A DNA stretch of 13,479 nucleotides from contig JAJPYH010000283.1 in assembly GCA_021205045.1 (NCBI GenBank), positions 1 through 13,479 on the forward strand. The letters run 5' to 3'. A model generated the notes under the pieces. The model did not search any database. It saw nothing but the letters and a program-made list of their open reading frames with translations, and was not told the origin of the DNA. This stretch comes from Lachnospiraceae bacterium (GTDB lineage Bacteria > Bacillota > Clostridia > Lachnospirales > Lachnospiraceae). The translations under genes were made by a program, and so were the position numbers. Shown piece by piece: positions 1-6,366 of this stretch (positions are counted from its first letter, which is position 1; each line of letters starts with the position of its first letter).

Positions 1-45
1 GTCGGGGCTAATGTTAAAGATTTTTCGGGACATTTTCAAAAATGC

Positions 46-76
46 TTGACACAACAAAATGCGGACTATTTGTCCG
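46..76 (+). promoter_or_regulatory. Possible promoter and small inverted repeat upstream of the glycosyltransferase
   Basis: A perfect TTGACA hexamer lies at 46-51, but no good -10 box sits at the usual 16-18 bases; the best match, TATTTG at 67-72, leaves only 15. The same place holds a short inverted repeat, CGGAC (62-66) and GTCCG (72-76), with a five-base loop, which could be an operator overlapping the promoter. The rest of 1-191 has no convincing gene. This call is weak. Confidence 0.25.
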
Positions 77-191
77 AAGAGCAGTCGGCCGCCGCCATTT
101 GACTTTTCTGCGCCGTTATGATACCCTGACAGAATAGTGAACGACGTATATTTTCGGGATTACTATAAAACGCAGGAAGGTTCAATAAGCT

Positions 192-1091
192 ATGGTTACT
201 TTGACAGTGTTTACTCCGGCCTACAACCGGGCAAAGCTGCTGACGCGCTGCTACGAAAGCATGAAACGTCAGACGGACAAAAATTTTATCTGGATGATTA
301 TTGACGACGGTTCCACTGACAATACCCGTCAGCTGGCAGAGGGCTGGGTGAAATCTGAGAAGGATTTCGCAGTAGAATATTACTATAAGGAAAACGGGGG
401 CAAGTATACGGTGTATAATGAAGCAATCGCGCATATTCAGACAGAACTGTGCGTCTGCATTGATTCCGACGATTATATGCCGGATGACGCGGTTGAGAAG
501 ATCCGGTCATTCTGGGCGGAAAATGGCTCGGAGGAATATGCGGGAATTGTAGGCCTGGATTATTATGCGGATGGGAGCGGAATTGTGGGAGGAGATCCTC
601 TTCCTGATCAGAAGGCTGTCAATCTGATTGATCTGCTGATCGGGAAATACCCGATTCACAACGGCGACAGGACAGACGTTGTGAGAACCGATCTGTATAA
701 GCGTTTCGCGCCGATGAAGGTTTTCCCGGGTGAAAAATATTTTGAGACTCATTATCTGCATCTGCAGATCAGTCAAAGCTATGATTTCCTTGTACTGAAT
801 GAGAATCTCCGGTTTGTGGAATATCAGGAGGGCGGACTGAGCTCCAACGTCTTTAAGCTGTACCGGAACAGCCCCAACAGCTTCGCCGAGACAAGGAAGC
901 TGTATCTGAGTTTTCAGGGAACCTCTCTTAATTTTAAGTTTCGCCATTCTATTCATCTTGTGTCCAGTTGCATTCTGGCCGGGAAGTTTTCGAAAGTATT
1001 AAAGGAATCCCCGCATCCGGTGATTACATTTGTGTCGATTCCCTTTGGAGCCGCGCTGACTCTGTATATTCTGTACAGGACAAGGCAGTGA
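192..1091 (+). CDS. Family 2 glycosyltransferase
   Basis: The 299-residue protein is a GT-A fold, family GT2 glycosyltransferase that would transfer a sugar from a nucleotide-sugar donor to a cell-surface glycan or lipid acceptor. The N-terminus has the family's opening strand (VFTPAYNRAKLL, residues 6-17), the nucleotide-binding IDDGSTDNT (37-45) and an acidic metal/donor site, DSDD, at 91-94. The KENGG stretch near 66-70 is typical of the small capsule/teichoic-type GT2 enzymes. Residues about 277-295 are hydrophobic and could anchor the C-terminus in the inner face of the membrane. The ATG at 192 is supported by AGGAAGG at 174-180. The donor and acceptor cannot be read from sequence. No polysaccharide genes flank it downstream, so it may be the last gene of a cluster that lies to the left, or a stand-alone gene. 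Confidence 0.9.
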   Translation: MVTLTVFTPAYNRAKLLTRCYESMKRQTDKNFIWMIIDDGSTDNTRQLAEGWVKSEKDFAVEYYYKENGGKYTVYNEAIAHIQTELCVCIDSDDYMPDDAVEKIRSFWAENGSEEYAGIVGLDYYADGSGIVGGDPLPDQKAVNLIDLLIGKYPIHNGDRTDVVRTDLYKRFAPMKVFPGEKYFETHYLHLQISQSYDFLVLNENLRFVEYQEGGLSSNVFKLYRNSPNSFAETRKLYLSFQGTSLNFKFRHSIHLVSSCILAGKFSKVLKESPHPVITFVSIPFGAALTLYILYRTRQ

Positions 1092-1111
1092 CAGCGCCTT
1101 TATGGAAAAAA

Positions 1112-1163
1112 TTAAGAAAATCTTAAAACTTATCCTGCTGTATTTTAAGAATAATGGTATTTA
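1112..1163 (+). promoter_or_regulatory. Candidate response-regulator binding sites and promoter of the two-component operon
   Basis: TTAAGA occurs at 1112-1117, TTAAAA at 1123-1128 and TTAAGA again at 1145-1150, so the half-sites are 11 or 22 bases apart, on one face of the helix. The first also forms a palindrome with TCTTAA (1121-1126). Tandem half-sites with about 11-base steps are the usual target layout of OmpR/PhoB-family regulators, and the gene downstream encodes one, so autoregulation is inferred. A possible extended -10 (TGG then TATTTA) is at 1155-1163, with no good -35, as expected for an activated promoter. Confidence 0.35.
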
Positions 1164-1170
1164 ATGATAC

Positions 1171-1261
1171 AAGGGACAAAAGGTCAGAAATCGAATGCTT
1201 ACGCAGGGTACGCCCTTTCGAGTGTGCATTCGCATTTATGACCTGGGGGACCGCAACCCTT
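1171..1261 (+). promoter_or_regulatory. Structured 5' leader of the response-regulator gene (riboswitch-like, unidentified)
   Basis: This stretch can fold into a compact RNA. AAGGG (1171-1175) pairs with CCCTT (1257-1261) to close it. Inside, AGGTCA (1181-1186), AAAT (1188-1191) and CGAATGC (1192-1198) pair with TGACCT (1239-1244), ATTT (1234-1237) and GCATTCG (1226-1232), giving about 17 pairs with one mismatch and one bulge. The apex holds a small hairpin, AGGG-TACG-CCCT (1205-1216). A purine-rich single-stranded segment (1245-1256) lies between the long arm and the closing stem. CTTAT (1259-1263) can instead pair with ATAAG (1284-1288), which would open the closing stem. There is no U-tract, so it is not an ordinary terminator. 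I do not recognise it as a known riboswitch class. Confidence 0.45.
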
Positions 1262-1313
1262 ATGTCGCTTTAATTATATGGTGATAAGAGAAATGAAAAT
1301 ACGGGGGTATTTT

Positions 1314-2006
1314 ATGGATAAAATATTGATTTGTGACGATGAAAAAGAGATTGTGGATGCCATATCCATTTACCTGTCTCAGGAGGGCTTTCAGATATTA
1401 AAGGCTTACGACGGGCTGGAGGCACTGGAAATCGCCAGAAAGGATCCTGTCAGGCTGGTGCTTCTGGATATCATGATGCCCAGGCTTGACGGCATCCGCA
1501 CGGCAGTCAAAATCCGGGAATTTTCCTCTGTGCCCATTATTTTTCTTTCCGCCAAATCTGAGGATACGGACAAGATTCTGGGACTGAATATCGGCGCCGA
1601 CGACTATATCACCAAGCCCTTCAACCCGCTGGAGCTGGTGGCCAGGGTCAAAAGCCAGCTCAGACGCTATACCACCCTGGGAAGTCTGCATAAGGAGAAT
1701 AAGTCAGTCTACCAGGTAGGAGACCTGGTGGTGGACGACCAGGCCAGAGAGGTGAAGGTGGATGGAGAGAGCATTAAGCTGACGCCGATTGAGTTCAACA
1801 TTCTGCTGCTGCCTGTGAGAAACGCCGGGAAGGTCTTCTCCATCCGCCAGATTTATGAGAATATCTGGAATGAGGAGGCTGTTGGAGCGGACAATACGGT
1901 GGCGGTACATATCAGGCATATCAGAGAAAAGATTGAGATCAATCCCAGAGAACCCAAATATCTGAAGGTAGTCTGGGACGTTGGTTACAAGATTGAGAAA
2001 TTGTAA
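1314..2006 (+). CDS. OmpR-family response regulator, VanR-like
   Basis: This 230-residue cytoplasmic regulator has a receiver domain (about 1-120) and a winged-helix DNA-binding domain (about 130-230). The receiver is intact: acidic pair D8/D9, phospho-acceptor D52 in LLDIMMP, S79 at the switch position and K101 in TKPF. The C-terminus ends with the family's wing motif, VGYKIEK. I start at the ATG at 1314 because GGGGG (1303-1307) is correctly spaced and the protein then begins MDKILICDDE; the in-frame ATG at 1278 lacks a ribosome binding site. Residue 167 is a proline in LLLPV, where relatives usually carry leucine or methionine within the first helix of the DNA-binding domain, so binding may be weakened. 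It is co-transcribed with the sensor kinase 18 bases downstream. The signal and target genes are unknown. Confidence 0.93.
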   Translation: MDKILICDDEKEIVDAISIYLSQEGFQILKAYDGLEALEIARKDPVRLVLLDIMMPRLDGIRTAVKIREFSSVPIIFLSAKSEDTDKILGLNIGADDYITKPFNPLELVARVKSQLRRYTTLGSLHKENKSVYQVGDLVVDDQAREVKVDGESIKLTPIEFNILLLPVRNAGKVFSIRQIYENIWNEEAVGADNTVAVHIRHIREKIEINPREPKYLKVVWDVGYKIEKL

Positions 2007-2024
2007 ATACGGGAGAAGCTTTCT

Positions 2025-4367
2025 GTGAAAAAGAGGACACCAAGGCCGGTAAAACGTAAATCATTTCTGTCGCCCAAAAGGCGTATCCTTCTGGCAGCCA
2101 GCCAGCAGATCTGCGGAGTGCTGGCTTTTTTGTGCGCCATGGTGGTGATCACCAACTGCACCGTTTATGTACAGACAAATCTCTCCTCTGACGAAAAGAC
2201 GCTGATTGTTTTCAACCCTTTTGAAGAAAAGCAGGAGGTGATGATCCAGTACAGCGGCAGTGTGGCGGAGGAGGGACTGCGTAACGTGCTGGAGTTTGTG
2301 GCGATTCGCACCCAGCTTGAGGAAAATGGATCTTATTCCGGCAATAAGGAAATTTCCATTACGGATTATTATAACCGGCGCACGGTGCGAAGCGAGTATG
2401 CGTTTCCTGAGGCGGTATATCGGCTGGAGGATCTGCTGCGGTGGTATCAGTACGGAGGCCTGGAGTATGTGCAGAGCTCCCTTTATTTTATGGAGGATGG
2501 CAGTGTGATCGCTGACCGGGCCAAGAGAACCGCGGAGGATGGTGAGGACGGGACAGAGGAATTTACCGTGGAATATGCCACGGAGGAAGACAGTGCCATG
2601 GGCGCAGACACAGCCTCGGGAATGCGCAACATTGGTGAGTCCGGTGATTCGGATTCACAGGTGCCGGGCCAGACGGGAGCTTTGGCAAACAGGGACGGCA
2701 GGGAGGAGTTGATCCGCTCTGAGCAGGATCTGACAAACACGGAGGAAACAGCTGCGCCCTCCGGATCGGCTGGAGAAACGACGGAGGCTGTTACCGAAGA
2801 AAGCGAGCCGGACGGCCCTGTTTCGACCGTTGAGGAAATGGAGGAGATGAAACAAAACGCTGCCAGCTCAACGGACCGGATGGTGCACAATACCTTTCTG
2901 ACAGTGGATGGGAAAACGTTGGAGGAAATGGCAGGCTCTGCGAGTGAATACTGGGAGCTGGTCAGTCAGCTGGAAAGCTGCATGGAGGATCTGAGCTACA
3001 ACTATGAGCTGTACCAGGGTTATCTGGAAACTCTGGGCAATGACAGCACCATTCAGTACTATGTGCAGATGAATGACACTGAGGGCACTTATTATACCAA
3101 CCTGAATTTTACCTGGCAGGAGAGCGGTCTGACGGCCAATTCTTATTTTCAGAGCAAGGAGACCTGGATCTGTTATACTCATTCCGGCACCAAGATCAGC
3201 GACATGCTGGCCGAGTACGGTATCCGCCCCAGCATGCTGGTATCTCTGCTGAAAAAATATCCTTATGCCTATGATGTGGAGACGGAGGTCTGGATCTCGT
3301 TCAGCTCTGACGAGCTACAGGAGGCCACCGTGGCCATGGACGACCTGTATGAGGGCTGGAATCCGCAGAAAATGATCGGCGTACTGGGAGCGGGCGCAAT
3401 GCTGGCTGTTTATTATCTTCTGGTGTTGATCTATCGTCTGTCCACTACCGGCAAAAAAATGGATGAGGACGGGCAGATTTATATCGAGAGCAGATGGGGC
3501 GACGGCATGTATCTGGAGCTATGGTGCGCGGCGGTCTGTGTGACGGCGGCGGTCATCTGGTCTGCAGGACGCTCAGTGACAGAATATGTGGTGACAAAGA
3601 ATGTGAATGTGAGCGGTCTGTCCCCGTATATTTATATTCTGGCAGTGACGGTTCCGCTGATCCTTAATGTGATTCTGACGGAACTTCTGTGCAGCATGGC
3701 CCGCAGAATCAGGGCCGGGATGGTATTTCGCCAGAGCCTGGTCTGGCATGTTTTTTCATGGCTTGCCGACAGATCCAGGGCGGGCTTTCGTGCGTTGAGA
3801 AAAGTAGCGCAGAAGCGCAGAGAGGAATATTACGTCAATGCCGGCCTCCTTTCCAGAAGCGTGGGAACCCTGCTGAGAGAAAATCTGGCGCTGCTTTTCC
3901 TGGCGGGAGCGGCTGTGATTGGCCTGCTGCTGGGGAATATACCGCTGTTGCTGGCGGGAGTGATACTGTTCTTTGCAACCCTGATTCTGATTATGGGCAA
4001 AAAGTACCGGCTGACACTGGAAAAGGAGCAGATCATTCACGATATCGGCCTGATCGTGGATGGGGAGCCGGTGCAGATCAACACAGAAAATCTGTTGCCT
4101 GAGAACAGACAGCTGGCGGACAGTGTGAATACCAGCGGTAAGGGTATTCAGCAGGCTGTAGAGCAGTCAGTGAGAGACGAAAGGCTCAAGGGCGAGCTCT
4201 TAACCAATGTGAGCCATGATATCAAGACACCGCTGACATCAATTATCAGTTATGTGGATCTGCTGAAGAGAGAGGATCTGGGCGGCAATGAGACAGCCAG
4301 AGAATATCTGGAGATTCTGGATAATAAATCCAATAAGTTAAAACAGTTGATTCTGGATCTGATATAG
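2025..4367 (+). CDS. Sensor histidine kinase, N-terminal part (sensor, membrane and HisKA domains), truncated
   Basis: Translation begins at GTG 2025, preceded by GGGAGAAG at 2011-2018, and gives 780 residues before an in-frame TAG. A basic N-terminus precedes a membrane helix (about 21-45). A large outside domain follows (about 46-449), with an acidic, Ser/Thr/Gly-rich low-complexity stretch at about 165-285. Further membrane helices lie near 450-471, 497-515, 533-556, 618-638 and 640-658. The HisKA dimerisation helices then carry the H-box, NVSHDIKTP, with phospho-acceptor H731. The chain ends in LILDLI, exactly at the end of the second HisKA helix, so the ATP-binding domain is missing. It pairs with the response regulator just upstream. 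Without an ATPase domain it could not phosphorylate itself; it could act only with a separately made ATPase part or as a phosphate-transfer/sensor remnant. Confidence 0.85.
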   Translation: MKKRTPRPVKRKSFLSPKRRILLAASQQICGVLAFLCAMVVITNCTVYVQTNLSSDEKTLIVFNPFEEKQEVMIQYSGSVAEEGLRNVLEFVAIRTQLEENGSYSGNKEISITDYYNRRTVRSEYAFPEAVYRLEDLLRWYQYGGLEYVQSSLYFMEDGSVIADRAKRTAEDGEDGTEEFTVEYATEEDSAMGADTASGMRNIGESGDSDSQVPGQTGALANRDGREELIRSEQDLTNTEETAAPSGSAGETTEAVTEESEPDGPVSTVEEMEEMKQNAASSTDRMVHNTFLTVDGKTLEEMAGSASEYWELVSQLESCMEDLSYNYELYQGYLETLGNDSTIQYYVQMNDTEGTYYTNLNFTWQESGLTANSYFQSKETWICYTHSGTKISDMLAEYGIRPSMLVSLLKKYPYAYDVETEVWISFSSDELQEATVAMDDLYEGWNPQKMIGVLGAGAMLAVYYLLVLIYRLSTTGKKMDEDGQIYIESRWGDGMYLELWCAAVCVTAAVIWSAGRSVTEYVVTKNVNVSGLSPYIYILAVTVPLILNVILTELLCSMARRIRAGMVFRQSLVWHVFSWLADRSRAGFRALRKVAQKRREEYYVNAGLLSRSVGTLLRENLALLFLAGAAVIGLLLGNIPLLLAGVILFFATLILIMGKKYRLTLEKEQIIHDIGLIVDGEPVQINTENLLPENRQLADSVNTSGKGIQQAVEQSVRDERLKGELLTNVSHDIKTPLTSIISYVDLLKREDLGGNETAREYLEILDNKSNKLKQLILDLI

Positions 4368-4430
4368 ATCAGCAAGATCAACAGCGGCAGCCTTGATTAT
4401 GAAATTTCCCCCTTAAAGCCTCACGAGCTG

Positions 4431-4859
4431 ATGCTGCAGGCCATGGGAGAATATGAGGATAAGCTCTCGGATCATCATCTGAAGCTTGTATACAATAATC
4501 ACTGTGAGGATGCTGTGATCGAAGCGGACGCCAGGCGCCTGTGGCGTGTGGTGGATAATCTGATGTCCAATGTCTGCAAATATTCCCTGGAAGGAACCAG
4601 AGTATATGTGGATGTATGGCAGACGGACGGAGTTCTGAACCTGGTAATCAAAAATATTTCCGCCCAGGAGCTGAATGTGCCCGTAGATGAGCTGACAGAG
4701 CGCTTTGTCAGGGGAGATCTCTCCCGCACCACGGAAGGGAGCGGCCTGGGGCTGTCCATCGCCAGAAGTCTTGTGATTGCACAGGGAGGAACATTTACGC
4801 TTCAGATGGACGGGGATCTGTTTAAAGTGACGATTACCTTCCCGGTGAAGGCGGAGTGA
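4431..4859 (+). CDS. Histidine kinase C-terminal ATPase domain, detached by the stop codon
   Basis: This frame continues the kinase after the TAG. It encodes a HATPase_c (GHKL) domain with the N-box NLMSNVCKYS, an F-box-like ERFVRGD and the glycine-rich ATP-lid motif GSGLGLSIA, ending in a normal C-terminus. The open frame really begins at 4368; ATG 4431 is the first ATG, giving 142 residues. I see no good ribosome binding site before it, so independent translation is doubtful and it would depend on reinitiation or readthrough. Its motifs are well preserved, which suggests the break is recent or not real. Confidence 0.6.
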   Translation: MLQAMGEYEDKLSDHHLKLVYNNHCEDAVIEADARRLWRVVDNLMSNVCKYSLEGTRVYVDVWQTDGVLNLVIKNISAQELNVPVDELTERFVRGDLSRTTEGSGLGLSIARSLVIAQGGTFTLQMDGDLFKVTITFPVKAE

Positions 4860-4887
4860 AAAGCAAAGCATGGCTTATCGGAAGTTT

Positions 4888-4922
4888 GGTTCGCAGGCGA
4901 AAACCTGATTTCAGGGTTCGCA
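4888..4922 (+). repeat. Short direct repeat with alternative hairpins in the kinase 3' region
   Basis: GGTTCGCA occurs at 4888-4895 and again at 4915-4922. The segment between (GCGAA at 4897-4901 and CCTG at 4904-4907) can pair with the second copy and its neighbour (CAGG at 4912-4915, TTCGC at 4917-4921), or partly with the first copy. The two hairpins exclude each other. No function is known; it lies between the kinase stop and the terminator. Confidence 0.3.
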
Positions 4923-4962
4923 AAGGGGATTCCTGCAATAGGGTAATCAACGGCATAAAAGC

Positions 4963-5000
4963 GGGGAAGCCGGTCAGTCGGCTTCCCCATATTTGTTTTC
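4963..5000 (+). terminator. Rho-independent terminator, probably bidirectional
   Basis: GGGGAAGCCG (4963-4972) and CGGCTTCCCC (4979-4988) form a perfect 10-base-pair stem with a six-base loop, followed by a T-rich tail (ATATTTGTTTT). On the other strand the stem is followed by GCTTTT. It therefore can end both the rightward kinase transcript and the leftward prs transcript, which converge here. Confidence 0.88.
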
Positions 5001-5014
5001 CTGCTTTTGGAAGG

Positions 5015-6202
5015 TTATTCTTCAACCTTCCTGCTGGCGTAATAGCCGATCAGAAGGTCATGGATTTTATCCCATGGCTCCAGCTCTCCGGAGATGGAAC
5101 TGGAATGATTCAACAGGTCGATGATGGTGGCAATCTGTCTGCTCATGTCAGCGCACAGAAACCAGGGCCTTTGGTAAATTTCCGGCGGCAGATAGGTCAG
5201 GTTGGTGACGATGACCTTATCAAAATTCTGAGACTCGTAAGCCCTGTCAAAGGCTGCCAGACCATTGGTAAACAGGCCGAAGGTACAGCAGATGAACACC
5301 CGCTTTGCTCCCATGGCCTTTAACTGAGCGGAGGTATCCAGCATGCTCTCGCCGGAGGAGATCATATCGTCCACGATGATGATATCCTTTCCGTGGATGT
5401 CGCTGCCGAGAAACTCATGGGCTACGATGGGATTTTTGCCGTTGACAATGACAGAATAATCACGGCGCTTATAAAACATTCCTGTATCTGCGCCCATGGC
5501 GCCGGCAAAATAGATGGCCCGGTCCAGAGCTCCCGCATCCGGGGAAATAACGATGGTGTGATCCTTGTCCAGAGCCAGATCGTCCACAGCGCTGGTCAGA
5601 GCCTGGATGAACTGCAGAGTGGGCATGTGATTGTCAAAGCCGCCCATGGGAATGGAATTCTGCACTCTGGGGTCATGGGCGTCAAAGGTGATGATATTGT
5701 CCACGCCCATCTCGTGAATCTCTGACAGGGCATAGGCACAGTCCAGGGATTCTGTGCCTGTCCTGTGATGCTGCCGGCCCTCATAGAGGAAGGGCATGAT
5801 CACATTGATGCGGGCCGCGTGGCCCTCGCAGGCGGAGATAACGCGCTTTAAATCCTGAAAGTGATCGTCGGGGGACATATGGTTCGTGTAGCCGTTCATC
5901 TGATAGGTCAGGGAATGATTGCAGATGTCGATCATGATGTAGAGATCCTTGCCGCGGATGCTGTCATGGATCACACATTTGGCCTCGCCGGTACTGAACC
6001 GGGGAATTTCATATTTGATGAGATAACTGTCTTTGATATAACCTTCAAAGGAAAGGTCGTTCTGAAACAGGCTGTCGGTGCTGTGGCGGAACTGCGCCAT
6101 ATACTGATCCACCTGTCTTCCCATCCCGGCCATGGAATCGAGAGCAATGATCCCAAGGGGCGCTACAGGCATGGAACGTTCCAACTCGTGTAAATTTGCC
6201 AT
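5015..6202 (-). CDS. prs: Ribose-phosphate pyrophosphokinase (PRPP synthetase), long form
   Basis: The enzyme transfers pyrophosphate from ATP to ribose 5-phosphate, making PRPP for purine, pyrimidine, NAD, histidine and tryptophan synthesis. At 395 residues it is longer than the usual form of about 315; extra sequence lies at the N-terminus and around the first domain. Recognisable elements are the flexible-loop region YEGRQHHRTG (140-149), FDAHDPRVQNSIP (173-185), which matches the ribose-phosphate/ATP site of shorter enzymes, VISPDAGALDRA (218-229) and the PRPP-binding loop IIIVDDMISSGES (274-286). The loop reads SSGES rather than the more common DTGGT, a variant I associate with clostridial long forms. 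ATG 6202 is set by AGGAGG a few bases upstream. It is a single-gene unit, divergent from der and convergent with the kinase operon. Confidence 0.92.
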   Translation of the reverse strand: MANLHELERSMPVAPLGIIALDSMAGMGRQVDQYMAQFRHSTDSLFQNDLSFEGYIKDSYLIKYEIPRFSTGEAKCVIHDSIRGKDLYIMIDICNHSLTYQMNGYTNHMSPDDHFQDLKRVISACEGHAARINVIMPFLYEGRQHHRTGTESLDCAYALSEIHEMGVDNIITFDAHDPRVQNSIPMGGFDNHMPTLQFIQALTSAVDDLALDKDHTIVISPDAGALDRAIYFAGAMGADTGMFYKRRDYSVIVNGKNPIVAHEFLGSDIHGKDIIIVDDMISSGESMLDTSAQLKAMGAKRVFICCTFGLFTNGLAAFDRAYESQNFDKVIVTNLTYLPPEIYQRPWFLCADMSRQIATIIDLLNHSSSISGELEPWDKIHDLLIGYYASRKVEE

Positions 6203-6283
6203 GATGTCCTCCTATAGTCCGGCCGCTGCTGCAGCTGCTTCCCAGGCATGCGCAACAGCAACTTTTTTACAAATTTCCACACA

Positions 6284-6313
6284 ATTTTAAAACATTTCAT
6301 AGTGACACGTCAA
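6284..6313 (-). promoter_or_regulatory. Predicted sigma-A promoter of prs
   Basis: On the minus strand, TTGACG (plus-strand 6308-6313) and TAAAAT (6284-6289) are separated by 18 bases and each match the consensus at five of six positions. The transcript would begin near 6277 and carry a leader of about 75 bases before the prs ATG. The -35 directly abuts that of the der promoter. Confidence 0.7.
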
Positions 6314-6330
6314 GATTTTTTTGCTACAAT
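6302..6330 (+). promoter_or_regulatory. Predicted sigma-A promoter of der
   Basis: GTGACA (6302-6307) and TACAAT (6325-6330) are 17 bases apart. A TG one base before the -10 (6322-6323) makes it an extended -10 promoter. The start of transcription would be near 6337, about 30 bases before the der ATG. Confidence 0.8.
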
Positions 6331-6366
6331 AATACGGTATGTCCCAAATAAAGAAAAGAGGTACCT

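Larger units (their letters stand above)
2025..4859 (+). pseudogene. Full histidine kinase gene interrupted by an amber codon at 4365-4367
   Basis: The reading frame before and after TAG 4365-4367 is the same, with no insertion or deletion. Together the two halves form one normal kinase of 944 codons if the stop is counted as a residue. Relatives typically carry glutamate here (LILDLIE-ISK), so a single G-to-T change of GAG to TAG would explain it. The alternatives are a base-calling error, a recent natural mutation or suppression of the stop. Confidence 0.7.

Noticed and set aside
137..169. Promoter using TATAAA at 164-169 for the glycosyltransferase
   Set aside because: There is no -35 at proper spacing, and the start of transcription would fall on the ribosome binding site.
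1181..1244. Reading the long inverted repeat as the terminator of the glycosyltransferase or as a tRNA
   Set aside because: It has no T-tract after the stem, and no cloverleaf or anticodon arm can be formed.
1278..1313. Longer start for the response regulator at ATG 1278
   Set aside because: It has no ribosome binding site and adds 12 residues before the family's MDKILICDDE start.
4856..5323. Plus-strand open frame across the terminator and the 3' end of prs
   Set aside because: It is antisense to the clear prs gene, contains the terminator stem and matches no family I know.
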